Shown one piece after another: positions 10,622 through 20,811 of a stretch of 53,136 nt of DNA (its first letter is position 1; the number at the start of each line of letters is the position of its first letter). The notes under the pieces were generated by a model. The model worked only from the letters and a program-made list of their open reading frames with translations. It did not search any database and was not told the origin of the DNA. A program made the translations under genes and the position numbers. Origin of the DNA: Chara braunii (taxonomy: Eukaryota > Streptophyta > Charophyceae > Charales > Characeae); NCBI GenBank assembly GCA_003427395.1, contig BFEA01000044.1, forward strand, positions 2,663,610 through 2,716,745, read 5' to 3'.

Positions 10622-10860
10622 TTAAGATGGCTGATCCATCTTTGCTTTTCATAGTCACGACTGATGCAAGCCAATATGGGATTGGTGCGGTACTCCAACG
10701 GAATGATGGTGAGGAGTACGCGCCCGTAGAGTTTATGTCGTGTAGACTAACTACCTAGCGAGAAGGTTGCAGCCTCAACATATGAAAGGGCTCATCGAGG
10801 TGTTAACATAGCTGATCGTTGAAATCCGCAGTATTCTCGGAGGGCCTCGAAATTAGGCCG
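10622..10860 (+). pseudogene. R2 RNase H fragment
   Basis: ADPSLLFIVTTDASQYGIGAVL carries the first catalytic Asp (TTDAS); EEYAPVEFMS and EKVAASTYER follow with a frame break. It then jumps to a HRGVNIAD-like piece that resembles the NxVADALSR end of RNase H, so part of the domain is deleted. Element B separates it from the connection domain. Confidence 0.8.
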
Positions 10861-11807
10861 ACGAGAGTGAAAGGTCTATTTCACCGTGCAGATCCCAAAT
10901 TAGAATTTCAGGGTCGAAATATCTCATTTTAGCCGCAAGTCCCCAAGTCTGAATAGGCCCAGACAGTCGAAACTGACAAGTAGTCACATCGGGCAACCGA
11001 AAGGCAGAGGTCAAACTCAAAAGGTGCCCGATGAACAGTCATGTCCCACAGTCCAAAATGGAGCAGCGCTCGAAGGAAAAGTTTGGAAGGTACCAGCCCA
11101 ATATTCCAAAAGCAAACAGGCCGTGGGGAACCGGTACCAGTCAAGTCAAGCCCAGACCAAGTCAAGCAGAGCCCAGCCAGGGCCCAAGTCGAGCAAACGC
11201 CAGTACGGCAGGGCCCAGTCCAAGTCAATAAGAAGACTGGCCCAGACTCATTTGGGCAGATTGCTCATTCGCGAGAAGGTGGAAACGCTGTTGGTGCTTG
11301 TGCGCTATTGCGAGTGACTGAGGGCTAAGGATCCCTGCTGGGCAGCGCTATGCTGTCGACAGGCGGCCACAGCCGCATAATAGCAGTAGAACTAGCTGAA
11401 GTAGGAGGCAGATGTATCCAGGGTTATGATCCTCATAACAGCGGAAGCAGAGAGAATTTGTCGCATACCTTAAAGGTGCCGACCAGAACAAGAACCGACC
11501 TCTCTCACACAGTAGAGGATAGCGCAGCGGAAGGCTAAAATACCAATGGTCAGACCAATCAATGTTGCAATGCAGACCAGACATACATCATCATCATCGC
11601 AAGGCGTGAAGGGCCTGGCGCTACACACAGGAAGAATGCGCCAGGTCTAGACCATACCCAGACGAAGAGTCGGGGATCAGACGAAAGGAGGGAGAAGATG
11701 AGAATGTCGTCAACACCAATGTCGTCGATATCGATCCCAAATAGTCTCCCATCAATGTCTCTGTCCCAAGGTTGAGTCTGTATCCAAATGTCATCAACAT
11801 CCCGAAG

Positions 11808-11814
<7 letters not shown>

Positions 11815-11858
<44 letters not shown>
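11815..11858 (+). repeat. (CT)n microsatellite
   Basis: About 43 bases of uninterrupted TC dinucleotides. Confidence 0.97.
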
Positions 11859-11859
<1 letters not shown>

Positions 11860-11930
11860 GTCTGCCAGATAGCGAGAAGTCAGGTAGCGAAAGGGTGAGG
11901 GAGAGATGGTGGACTTAGAAGAGGACGAAG

Positions 11931-11933
<3 letters not shown>

Positions 11934-11986
<53 letters not shown>
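11934..11986 (+). repeat. (CT)n microsatellite
   Basis: 53 bases of uninterrupted CT dinucleotides, about 75 bases after the previous tract. GA-rich stretches lie between them. Confidence 0.97.
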
Positions 11987-11988
<2 letters not shown>

Positions 11989-12500
11989 CCGTACTAACCT
12001 GTGAAGGTGGCGCCTTGTTGCAGGTACATCGAAGACGAGGCTGGAGCTATGGCGCCACAGGTAAGCTCCCGGTAAGTCTCCCAGGCCTCCGACACTCTCC
12101 TCTCCCCCAATGCTACTCTAAGATACTACAATGCTACTCTAAGATCCTAACAGCGCCCAGCACTAAAGACTACTCCTAACGATACTACTACTACTGCAGC
12201 GCTCCTGCAGAGTGCTGCGGCCGAATCCTGAAGACTGCCTCCTGCCTCTTGAACTGCCTGCAGCCTGCCAGGCGGACCAGTACTATATAGTGCTCGTCCG
12301 GCTGGGAGGCTGCTCTTGCCCATGCCGAATCGTGCCAGTCCCTGGCGTTGAAGTTCAAACAAAGGTGGTCTTGAAACGGGCCTAAAAATAACCTGCGCTT
12401 AACCCTGGTCTGGCGTCTAAGTCTCAGGACAGGTCAATTTTACAAGGGCCTGAAAATGGCCCTCCTTTTTAGGCTTTTAGACTGAAATGACACAGGGCCT

Positions 12501-13119
12501 GGAGGGCCCTTATTTTCCGTCTGGTCGGGCACTGCAGGCCCGTGTGGATGTGCAGTATGCGACAGAATTCAAGGGAGAGAGAGAGAGAGAGAGAGACAAG
12601 AGGGCACATACCTGGTTTGTGATGGTGATTTATTTGAGCGACATCTGCACGTCCTCTGCTTCCTGCTGTTGAGTTCTTCTCCGGGTTGCAACGTCATCAT
12701 TATAGTCCTAAGTGATATAGGACTATATCTGAGTTTATAGTCCTAAACTGATATAGGACTATATCGAAGTTGTGTGACTGTAGTCTGGGTGCTGAGCGCC
12801 GAATAGGGAGAAGAAACACTGGACACCATGAGAGAGGGAGAGAGACAGAGGGCGAGAAGAGACTAAGAGAGAGAAAGAGAGTTGCATGAGAGTTGAACTG
12901 GGTTACATACCTGATTTGGAAGCTGTTTGCTACTGCGCTGAATGAGCGCTGTGAGACTCAAACTCAAATATGATCATCCATCGAAGGTTTTAAGCTGCGC
13001 TAATCTGCTCTCTCCATCACTGGACTTCGGTGTGGATTTTGTGTGAACTCTCATGGTGCATATGCTTGGAGTGTCAATATAAGAGGTTAATTGCAATGAT
13101 GCAAATTTTCCCTTCTTTT
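12501..13119. other. Spacer without recognisable gene
   Basis: It contains GA tracts (12567-12594 and 12830-12880) and TATAGTCCTAA repeats near 12700-12760. A ...GGGTGCTGAGCGCCGAATAGGGAG block resembles one near 52510, suggesting a dispersed repeat. Confidence 0.5.
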
Positions 13120-13630
13120 CAATTTGGTAAGACATTCCGGTGTGACACTGAGGCAAGAGTTGTTTACTTCACTACTATTCTGCATAACATAGTTTTTTTT
13201 CAGATTTGTCTTTTCTTTTTTGTGGCATGAGGGCCGGCTGGCTGTCCAGGCAGGTGTTACATGCTGCGCCTGCAACAGGCTGCACGGGCCAGTTCCAGGC
13301 CCGTGACGTTTTCAGGCCAAAAGCCTGAAAACAAGGGCCTACAGGCCCTGTATCGTTTCAGCCTGAAAGCCTGAAAACAAGATTCTGCATAACAATGATA
13401 ACATAGTTTGTTTTCCCAATTTTCTATTTCCTTTAGTTTGTTTTCCCAATTTTTCATTTCCTTTGCAGGGACCTCGACTGGCCCTTGCATGGCTGGGGCA
13501 TCCGGGCAGCCAAGGTGGCCCTTACAGCCCAGTTGGCACTCCATCAATCCCAAGCAGACATAATCTTTGACAGGGGGAACGACACCTTTCATCCTGTGTC
13601 CAACCAGAGAGCAGAATGGATACATGTGGA

Positions 13631-13679
<49 letters not shown>

Positions 13680-14303
13680 TTTGTGGCACAACGGCCAGCT
13701 GGGCTGTCCAGGCAAGGTGGACCTCGGGGCGTGGTTGGTAATTCATCAATAAAGATTTCGGTGCGTCCCTGAGGCAAGAATTGTTTACTTTATTATTCTT
13801 TATTATTCTGTTTACTTACAGGATTCTGCATAACATAGTTTTTTTCCCCAATTTTTCATTTCCTTTGCAGGGACCCTTCCCCAATTTTTCATTTCCTTTG
13901 CAGGGACCCCGACCGACCCTTACATGGCTGAACCATCCGGGCCGCCAAGGTGGCCCCTACAGCCGAGTTGGCACTCCATCAATCCCAAGCAGACATAATC
14001 TTTGACAGGGAAGGGATTCTGCATAACATAGTTTTTTTTCCCAATTTTTCATTTCCTTTGCAGGAACGTCGACCGGCCCTTGCATGGCTGGGCCATCCGG
14101 GCAGTTTTTTTTCCCAATTTTTCATTTCCTTTGCAGGGACGTCGACCGGCCCTTGCATGGCTGGGCCATCCGGGCAGCCAAGGTGGCCCCTACAGCCCAG
14201 TTGGCACTCCATCAATCCCAAGCAGACATAACATAATCTTTGACAGGGGGAACGACACCTTTCATACAGTGTCAAACCAGAGAGCAGAATGGATACATGT
14301 GGA
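13120..14303 (+). repeat. Complex tandem duplication cluster
   Basis: A unit made of ATTCTGCATAACATAG, a T/C tract, TTTCATTTCCTTTGCAG, then GGCCCTTGCATGGCTGG and CACTCCATCAATCCCAAGCAGACATAA occurs three times (from about 13381, 13822 and 14018), with internal partial duplications at 13875 and 14103. A preceding block (TGAGGCAAGARTTGTTTACTT) is also present twice, near 13150 and 13770. Two copies end in an AC microsatellite at the same point. Confidence 0.85.
13632..13678 (+). repeat. (AC)n microsatellite, first copy
   Basis: About 47 bases of AC following GGATACATGTGGAGA. Confidence 0.97.

Positions 14304-14360
<57 letters not shown>
14304..14360 (+). repeat. (AC)n microsatellite, second copy
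   Basis: 57 bases of AC, again following GGATACATGTGGAGA, so it was duplicated with the cluster unit and then changed length. Confidence 0.97.
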
Positions 14361-14362
<2 letters not shown>

Positions 14363-14531
14363 CACGTTCACGCAGTACATGTCCAGTAGGAGACACCCAT
14401 TAGCAGCATCTAGCTATGCAATTCCTTTCCTTTCCTTTCTTGGTGCGTCTCATCTTCAGGCGAAGAAGTCTAAACACCAAGTTTTAATACAGTTCAAACA
14501 CACTCCATAAGTAGAGGGGAGATGAACATAC

Positions 14532-14628
14532 CATCACTCATGAAGCCATAGTAAGCTGTACAGAGGCCAAGTTGAAACATTCCTGTGCCCCAGCGGACAG
14601 CGAACGCATCCACTGCTACTGCACCACC
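14532..14628 (-). CDS. LCBK1: Sphingoid long-chain base kinase (LCBK1-like), next exon after the giant intron
   Basis: This 97-bp exon reads GGAVAVDAFAVRW, then GTGMFQLGLCTAYYGFMSD, plus one base. In plant LCBK1 the segment after SIVK is GG...DVFAVEW...FGMTVSYYGFVSDVLEL, so the order and spacing fit exactly. The acceptor is TTTTCAG/GG and the donor is GATG/GTATGT. The leftover G fits a phase-1 intron whose next exon would complete the Val of VLEL. I could not find that exon (VLELSEKYQ region) to the left, so the following intron is probably at least 14.5 kb. The segment belongs to the beta-sandwich half of the lipid-kinase fold. No stop or frameshift is present, which supports a functional host gene. 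Confidence 0.86.
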
Positions 14629-14639
14629 CTGAAAACATC

Positions 14640-16284
14640 ACAACATTTTACCACACAGATACAATACGTAACCTGGTTCGAGAAATGAGCTGAACCGGAT
14701 GAAGAGAACTATATTGAGGCCAAAAGATGCAACAAAGCATTTCAGCACATTTTGTGATAAAAATAAAGAAGACAAACAGCTCCACATCATGTTTCACTGG
14801 GTCACATATTATGCTGCCTGACTTAAAAGAAAGTGCAAGGAAAATGAGCAATAACGAAATGACAGATTCCAGATTGCAAAAGCACATTGAAAGCCAGGAA
14901 GTCCAACACTGTCCAGAAAGCAGAATTGCACCGATATTGCACCAATGGAGAACCAAGCCACTGAGTCCGAGTGTCAATGAGAATACTCTCGCCATCACCA
15001 ACTAGTATCAAGAGCCCTTCCTCATATCTGGCGCTTGGCGCCCAGATTACGATCACACAGCTACTACCAGCCTACGAATTGACAATGCAACTGTTGACGT
15101 CAGCAGCCGAACCGAAGTACACGAAGATGTTGACACTTGTAGACAATCGCCAAGACCATACAAGTGCCCACACATCATCATCCTCATCTCTCTCTCTCCC
15201 TCGACCACACACAAAGACCACCACCACCTCTGCTGACTGTATCCAAGCCAAGCACGGCTATGGTTGGGCAGCAGCGCCCTTCCTCTTGCACTACCGCACG
15301 CGCATGCTGTCGGAGGGCGCGGTGTCCCAGCCCTCCATGGTGTACAAGGCACACCCCTCTGATGGGCCCTCAGTAGTGTATCAGGCTCGCTCTGTGCGCG
15401 GCCTGTTCCTGGACTAATCCAGCTGGCTCTCCCACAGCAAAAAGATTGGCGTGCACTGGACTTTCCTTTGGTCCACACAGGCTCGCCAGCTGTACAGCAG
15501 AGCACTACCCGCTTGTGGCCGTGGTAGCCGCCGGGCTCACCCAGGGACACGATAGTGAAAGACCGGCGCGTCTTTTCAACTGCACGCCAAGCCCCAGTAG
15601 TCAGGTTATGGGATAGGTACAATGACTGCAAAAAGCTCCGAGGGAAGAATGTAAGAAAAAGAAAAAAAAGAAGAGGAGAAAAATTAAAATGAAAAACTAT
15701 GTTTCATACCTGAGTTTGGATCAAGACCGCTACTTTTAGGAATGTCAAATCGGATGGTCCTTGATAGTCGCAGCGCTAGGGATTCCTTTTTCTTCCCTTT
15801 TAATATTCTTCTTATTATTTAGTCTTTCTAGATTTCTAGTTCCCCTTTTTCTTTTCGCGGGGGAACGAACGGTTCGTTTTTGAACCGTGCTTATGAATGG
15901 GCGGTCTCAACTGGTCGGCCCTTCGCGTCTTAGGTGCCGTGAGTGTGACTTGCTAGGCCTCACGATGCAGAGCTTCAAAAGGGGGCGACCCGTAGTTGCT
16001 TTGGTAAGAGGCTTATTACCCCCATCAAAGGCCATAAGCCCCCTCCTTGCCATCGGACACGGGTACCCACTAGGGGTGGTCCGATGACCATATCCCGTTA
16101 TCGAACCACCGCGCTGCCGAGCTCGCAGTCATTTCGCGCTAAGTCGAAAAAACTCGGGATTGACCGTAGAAGAGTTTCGCTCATATCATGACCGTTGAGA
16201 TCAGGCCCCGTTTTCGTTACTCCTTTACATAAATCTTTTTAAATTTTAAATACTAATAAACAAATTTTGAGGATTACTTATGCC
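14640..16284. other. Intronic spacer up to element G
   Basis: There are open frames on both strands at 14971-15417 (+) and 15053-15631 (-), but neither shows a known domain. The minus frame starts after TTTTTGCAG, which could act as a 3' splice site. The stretch 15880-16200 is GC-rich with many short inverted repeats. The last five bases (ATGCC) form the target site of element G. Confidence 0.5.
16281..16284. repeat. Target site duplication of G, left copy (TGCC)
   Basis: TGCC (or ATGCC from 16280) abuts the LTR start TGTAAC; the partner is at 24352-24355. Confidence 0.8.
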
Positions 16285-17592
16285 TGTAACGACCCACCAT
16301 AACACAGACTAAGAACACTGCTGATTTCTGAAGTTCTGCCTATGGAATGGATGCCTTGCTGAGATTCCCGCATTCTGCTGTGTTTTCTAAGTCTGTATGT
16401 GTGCGTGCCTGTTGACTTGCGTGCCTGTCTGAGTGCTTGTCAGCATGAGTGTGTGTGTGACCCGCAAGGGTACTTGTTTGTTTGGCAGGCCCGTAGGGCC
16501 GGTACTTACCTGTGGCCATGGCATTGAGGGTTGCAGCAGGGAAAAACACTCAAGTAGCAGGTAGGCCGGTACCGCACCCAGTAGCAGTAGATGTGCCGGG
16601 TACTCGAGGCCGAGCAGAAGAAGACAAAGTTAATTTTTTAGAGGCCCAGTAGTGGTAGGTTAGGTCAAGGCCAGTACCAGTCCATACAGTGAGTCTAGAG
16701 CCTTTACGAGCAATATCAGAGTCTGCAATGATGTTTCCCTCCGAAAGGGAGGAGGTACCGGTTGCTTGGGAGGCCTAGCGGCCTGAAAGTCACCGCCCAA
16801 GAGGCAAGCAGGCTGCTATATCAAGAGGTCGAGGCAAGAGCTCGGCCTCATTCTTCAGTGTGCAAGTTTGGCGACACGCTGCTGGAGCGCTGGCTGGCAT
16901 GGCGCTGGGTACTACAGCGCTGCTGGGAGGAAGAAGCCGGGAGCTTCCACCTTGGCTATGGTGGAGCTCTACCAGTAGGAGGAGGAGGGAGAAGGGCACC
17001 AAGGAGGAGACTGGCGGGGTACTTACCTGGCTATGGTAGACACCATCTTCATCACCTTGTTAGGCACTGCATCCGGAAGGCCCCAGTGGGGGTAGTGCCA
17101 CAAAAAGGAAGCTCGGGACAGTCAGGCATGGCGGTTGAGTAGGCAGCGGCATAGCTGCAGGGAGTTGACCTGGGGACAGAAGGGCAGCGGCATAGCTGCT
17201 TTGGGTTGTCCTTTGGACAGGAGGGAGAGCCCTCAGTACTCCGCCATAGCCTCGGCCTGTATGNAGAGGAAGAGGAAGGGTGGCCATGGGTATGGTGGAC
17301 CTCATGTTGTGCCTGCAGTAGAAGTGACATGGATTCTGGTTCTGCCATTCAACATTATTATTGGTATTTCTTGTTTGAATAAGAGGGAAGGAGATGATGA
17401 GGAGGAGATTGGTTGGCGAGGAAGAAGAGCCTTGTCATTGGTCTATGCTGGAGTACATCATCTTCTTCTTCTTCCTTACTTCTTCTTCTTCTTTCCCTCT
17501 CTCCCCTCTCAAGTTCATTCATTTCTTTTTGCAATTGGCGGCATTGTACTTTCTGATGTTTGTATACTTCGAAATTGGCCAGGATTGTAACA
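16285..17592 (+). repeat. 5' LTR of G (1308 bp)
   Basis: Starts TGTAACGACCCACC and ends TTGTAACA directly before the primer binding site. It matches 22932-24351 along its length, with substitutions and several indels, one N at 17264 and no internal triplication. The promoter and polyadenylation signal should lie here, but I cannot point to them with confidence. Confidence 0.93.
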
Positions 17593-17605
17593 TTGGTATC
17601 AGATC
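17593..17605 (+). promoter_or_regulatory. Primer binding site of G (initiator tRNA-Met type)
   Basis: TTGGTATCAGATC lies immediately after the 5' LTR. The canonical plant site is TGGTATCAGAGC, complementary to the 3' end of initiator tRNA-Met; one position differs. R3 has the equivalent TTGGTATCAAAGC. Confidence 0.93.
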
Positions 17606-18258
17606 GGATTCTACTGGCTGGCGAGAGTTGACTTTGCTGCCATAACCTTAACCCTAGTGGTAAGGGCTAACCACTTAGGGTTAGGGCGGAAGTTAGGATT
17701 AAGTGGGGCAGCGTGGTAAAGGGAAGCTGCCCCCACCTGGCAGGGCCATGTAGGGTCGACACTAGACCCGGCCAGGTTGCTTGAGTGCATGTTTGTGGTG
17801 GCGAGACACAAGGTGGGACTTCGTGATGCAACTTGAGAGATGCGACACTGAAGGGCACCTACAACTTGAATCTGGACTTCAAGGAAGCCGAGGAGTGACT
17901 TTAGGGCTCCCCTCAAGTTAGGAGAGCTTGAGGGTGGCAGCCATATCTGCACCTACGGACTGCAAGTTGCTGCTTTGATTTTCAACATCGACGGGGGATC
18001 CGGCTTTGTACTTTGCAGTAGATGTTGACCCTCCTAGATGATAGGTAGAGGATGCTAATCGGGTCAGGAGGACTATGTGAGAGGGGGGTGAGTTCTTTCA
18101 TCTCAAGGGCCCGACCACTCAGGTAAGTGTCGTGCCGCCAGGGTGCCCATGTGTGTGTACATGGAATTGACTGCCCGTTGGGGTTTTCTGGGTTCTTCTT
18201 CCATCCTCCATAGTCTTGATCTTGCGTGAAGTGCGTGAACTGCCTACTCGCCTGATGA
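17606..18258 (+). other. Leader of G
   Basis: Non-coding leader shared with R3 (46590-47299, opposite strand). It has a TTAACCCTAGTGGTAAGGG palindromic block near 17648 and a conserved splice-donor-like CTCAGGTAAGTGTCG at 18118-18132. The gag start seen in R3 is missing here: similarity to R3's leader stops near 18275 and resumes only in the middle of gag. Confidence 0.65.
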
Positions 18259-18780
18259 GTGAATGGATGGAGTATCTTGTTTGCCATGCTATATCTTTCT
18301 ACAGTGCTTCATCTATGTCATTCTGAACGGTTGAAGACCATCGGTCGCAAACAGTTTCCAGGCAGCAACCGTTTTGCAGCGCACAATCTACTTGAGGATG
18401 ACGAGGAGACCTTCGCAGAGGATCCTTCTCTTGATGACGATCAAAAGCAAGGTTGCAAGGCATCTTGCTCTTCGTCAACCTATGAGTCTGAGTATGTGAA
18501 TGATGATGAATCTATGAATGCCTTCAAGAAGACTCCCTTCAAAAGTAAGGGACCAAGGACCACAGTGAAGAACAATACTAACACCATTCTCCTTCCCAAG
18601 GAAGCGAAGATTCTACCCAAGCCGAAAGATCCTGCCACAAAACCATGGGTAGATCTCCGGATCAGTGAAAGTGAGTGGAAAGACAGGGTGAAGAAAGGGG
18701 TTTGCCTGCATTGCACCAAACCGGGACATTCAGTCCAACATTGCTTCAGATTGCAGCAGGGAAACCAGCAAAGGGGGTAG
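18259..18780 (+). pseudogene. G gag, C-terminal part with CCHC zinc knuckle
   Basis: A 173-codon frame with acidic residues (LLEDDEETFAEDPSLDDD), a KPWVDLRISESEW block and a nucleic-acid-binding knuckle CLHCTKPGHSVQHC (C-x2-C-x4-H-x4-C, residues 149-162, bases 18703-18744). R3 carries the same region (KPWVDVWITENDW, CIACLKPNHKVQDC) preceded by a capsid domain that G lacks. The first codons have probably been created by a deletion joint. A stop at 18778 separates it from the linker frame 18675-18908. Confidence 0.82.
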
Positions 18781-18900
18781 AGACATCATCAGCACACTCC
18801 ACAGACGGAGAGGTTGAACATGTAAGTGCAGATCCTTCACTGGATTCTGATCCCACTCAGCAAACCTCTCTTGAAACCCCATCTGATGTTGAACCAACTG

Positions 18901-18906
18901 AGTTAT
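18901..18906. repeat. AGTTAT flanking repeat, left of the tRNA-bearing insert
   Basis: AGTTAT here and at 19091-19096; the gag-pro linker of the R3 relative is continuous across this point. Confidence 0.7.
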
Positions 18907-18911
18907 AGGCC

Positions 18912-18985
18912 CATGCTTGGAAAGACTTGAACTCTCAACCCCCAAATCCGTAGTTTGGTGCTCTATCCAATTGAGCTACAAGCAC
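18912..18985 (-). tRNA. trnR(acg): tRNA-Arg(ACG), organelle type (nuclear copy)
   Basis: 74 nt on the minus strand fold as a cloverleaf: acceptor GTGCTTG/CAAGCAT, D arm GCTC...GAGC, anticodon arm CCAAA-CTACGGA-TTTGG with anticodon ACG, and T arm GAGAG-TTCAAGT-CTTTC. The first acceptor pair is G-U. There is no encoded CCA. The style (GTAGCTCAATTGGATAGAGC) is bacterial/organellar. It is probably not functional as a nuclear gene; box A and B like regions exist in all tRNAs. Confidence 0.88.
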
Positions 18986-18993
18986 ATTCATTC

Positions 18994-19066
18994 GTCCCTT
19001 TCCTCTAGGGGTATAGGACATCGCTTTTTCATGGCGAAGACACGGGTTCAAATCCCGTGAGGGATA
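18994..19066 (+). tRNA. trnE(ttc): tRNA-Glu(TTC), organelle type (nuclear copy)
   Basis: 73 nt: acceptor GTCCCTT/GAGGGAT, anticodon arm TCGCT-TTTTCAT-GGCGA with anticodon TTC, T arm ACGGG-TTCAAAT-CCCGT and discriminator A. The D stem CTCT/GGAC has a C-C mismatch where organellar genes have G-C, a sign of decay. It resembles plant mitochondrial trnE, not the plastid one, as far as I recall. Its 5' end is 8 bases from that of trnR, on the opposite strand. Confidence 0.88.
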
Positions 19067-19096
19067 TATATGATATGATTTTGACAGGGTAGTTAT

Positions 19097-19720
19097 GATT
19101 CCAAGGCTGAGAAATTGCACATCCTCTATAAGGAGCCTTGGGTGTAGTCGAAAGAATTCAACTTTCTTGCTCTGTTGACGCGCTGGGCTCATATGAAGCA
19201 AGAACGTGTACAAGGGAGAACGAAGTTGATCTTCTTCAAACTCTACATTAATAGCCCTTCAAACTCTACATTAATGGTCGTTACATCCTTGCGTTGGCTG
19301 ATTGTGGTGCAACCGCCAACTACTTCTCACCGCACGGCATTCGTAAGGCACGCTTGGGAATGAAGCAAGTGACCTTGCAGAATCCTTGTCGGACCCAAGT
19401 GGGCAACCAAGAGGTTGTCACCTCTACGCATGCAGTCAAAGGTGTGCGCAATACCTTTGACGCAGACCGCACAATCACGCATGATCTGAACTTTTATGTC
19501 CTTGATCAGTGCCCCTTCGACGCAGTTATTGGCTTGGGCTGGTTGCCAGCCCAATGTAAATGAACCACGTGGAAGGACTCACAGTTCATGGTCAAAGATG
19601 CCATGGGAATCGAGCGTCCAGTCCTCTTCGATGAGCCGCGCGAGTCCCAAGTAACTTTTCTCAATGCAATGCAATCATGCAAAAATTGGCGCAAGCGCAA
19701 AGTTGATGAGCAAATGTATA
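19097..19720 (+). pseudogene. G aspartic protease region (broken)
   Basis: The protease cleaves Gag-Pol. The active-site block reads LADCGATANYFSPHGIR (about 19290-19340), with Cys where most relatives have Ser or Thr (R3: LIDCGATTNFVSLHGIR). A second conserved block is CPFDAVIGLGWL (19511-19546), then an in-frame TGA at 19561. The frame continues (TTWKDSQFMVKDAMGIERP) to a linker rich in Ser/Thr. At 19239-19280 a short duplication (CCTTCAAACTCTACATTAATGG) shifts the frame before the active site. Confidence 0.8.
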
Positions 19721-19726
19721 TAGCCT

Positions 19727-20715
19727 TTGTTAGGCCTACTCATGTGCCTTCTATTTTTGTTGTGCATAATGATTCCACTTTGCATGCCGTTTCTACTTCT
19801 GAGGCAACTACTACCTCTACTAAGTCTACTTCTAGTCCGCGACTCTGCTTCAAATCAGGTTGTTTTGGCTGCACCGATGCAATCCGGGATGCTTGCACCT
19901 GAATGTGATGATCCACCTCCGAAGATCCCATCGGAAATTCGCAACCTTCTCAACCGATTTCCTGAAGTCTTGGTCGAACCACATGGAGTTCCCGTGTGTC
20001 CGGTCCGACACAAAATCGAGTTGATAGAAGGTAGCACTCCTCCAAAAGGGTGTGTCTATCGAATGGGCTCAAGCGAATTGGAAGAGTTGCGTAGGCAGAT
20101 TGATGACATGATTGGGAAGGGATGGATCAAGCCAAGCGAATCCGAATTCGGTGCACCGGTTTTGTTTGTCCCTAAGAAAGGAGGCAAACTACGGATGTGT
20201 ATCTATTACCGCGGGTTGAATATAATAACAAGAAAGAATGCATATCCTTTGTCGTGTATTAATGATCTGCTTAATGCTGCAGGTGGGTGCAAGGTCTTCA
20301 GCAAGATCGATCTCAAGTCTGGCTACCACCAAATTGAAGTCGATCCTGGAGACCGGCATAAAACTGCATTCAAAACTCGCGATGGACTGTACGAGTTTAC
20401 CGCCATGCCCTTTGGCCTCACGAAAGCACCAGCCACCTTCCAAAGTCTCATGGACAAGGTGTTCCGCAATCGGATCAATCGATTTGTTGTTGTTTATTTG
20501 GACGACATACTAATCTTCAGCAAGTCGACGGAGGAGCACATGAGACACCTTGAGGAAGTGTTGCAGATCCTCAAGGATGCGCAGCTCCATCTCAACTTGG
20601 AGAAATCTGAGTTTGGAAGGGACAGCGTCATCTACCTTGGACATCGCCCTGAGTCTACTGCAGGCCTAGAGTCCGAGGCAACCAAAGTTGAGGTCATGCG
20701 CAACTGCCTCAACCG
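19727..20715 (+). pseudogene. G reverse transcriptase (near-complete frame)
   Basis: Open from 19727. RT begins about residue 60 (IPSEIRNLLNRFPEV), then [60 protein letters not shown] and FVVVYLDDILIFSKS. The catalytic YLDD is intact at 20495-20506 (residues 257-260). The thumb follows (HLEEVLQILKDAQLHLNLEKSEF, YLGH). Near 20710 the frame shifts, so the connection region (R3: RMWPQPANVQKLRSFLGL) is read out of frame and the frame runs to a stop at 20815. A frameshift near 19850 separates it from protease. Confidence 0.88.
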
Positions 20716-20811
20716 TCCAATGTCTGCGAGTTGCATTCTTTTCTTGGTCTTGTGCCGTACTACCGTTAGTTTGTACCCAAATTCTCTATCATCGCCCATC
20801 CGCTGTCGAAG

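Larger units (their letters stand above)
6690..10860 (+). mobile_element. R2: decayed and deleted Ty3/gypsy element
   Basis: R2 has gag (about 6690-8632), then a jump directly into the middle of RT (8820), then connection and RNase H parts to about 10860. Protease and the first half of RT are missing, so there is an internal deletion near 8800, and the integrase is absent. It is interrupted by an inverted-repeat element (8951-9332) and TTAA element B (9836-10621) and contains several tandem duplications. The gag is of the same family as R4 on the other strand. Confidence 0.8.
10861..12500. other. Spacer with two CT microsatellites
   Basis: No domain-bearing frame. Short AGCC/CAAGTC-rich frames at 11024-11328 look like low-complexity noise. 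The two long CT tracts are listed separately. Confidence 0.55.
18907..19096. other. Organelle-derived insert (about 190 bp) with two tRNA genes inside G
   Basis: The G linker reads ...DVEPTE before it and SKAEKLHILYKEPW after it, while R3 has the equivalent residues (SSADSKGEVCHALYVEPWEE) without interruption. The inserted segment contains two bacterial-type tRNA genes, head to head, whose sequences look like plant mitochondrial tRNAs as I remember them. The insert is bounded by AGTTAT repeats. I read it as nuclear mitochondrial DNA captured during break repair or integration. Confidence 0.78.

Noticed and set aside
13485-14403. Frames with long His-Thr or Cys-Val runs
   Set aside because: They are translations of the AC microsatellites and tandem copies.
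15053-15631. 192-codon minus-strand frame preceded by TTTTTGCAG, possibly an LCBK1 exon
   Set aside because: LCBK1 exons on either side join without missing residues, and the translated sequence resembles no part of the kinase or any family I know.
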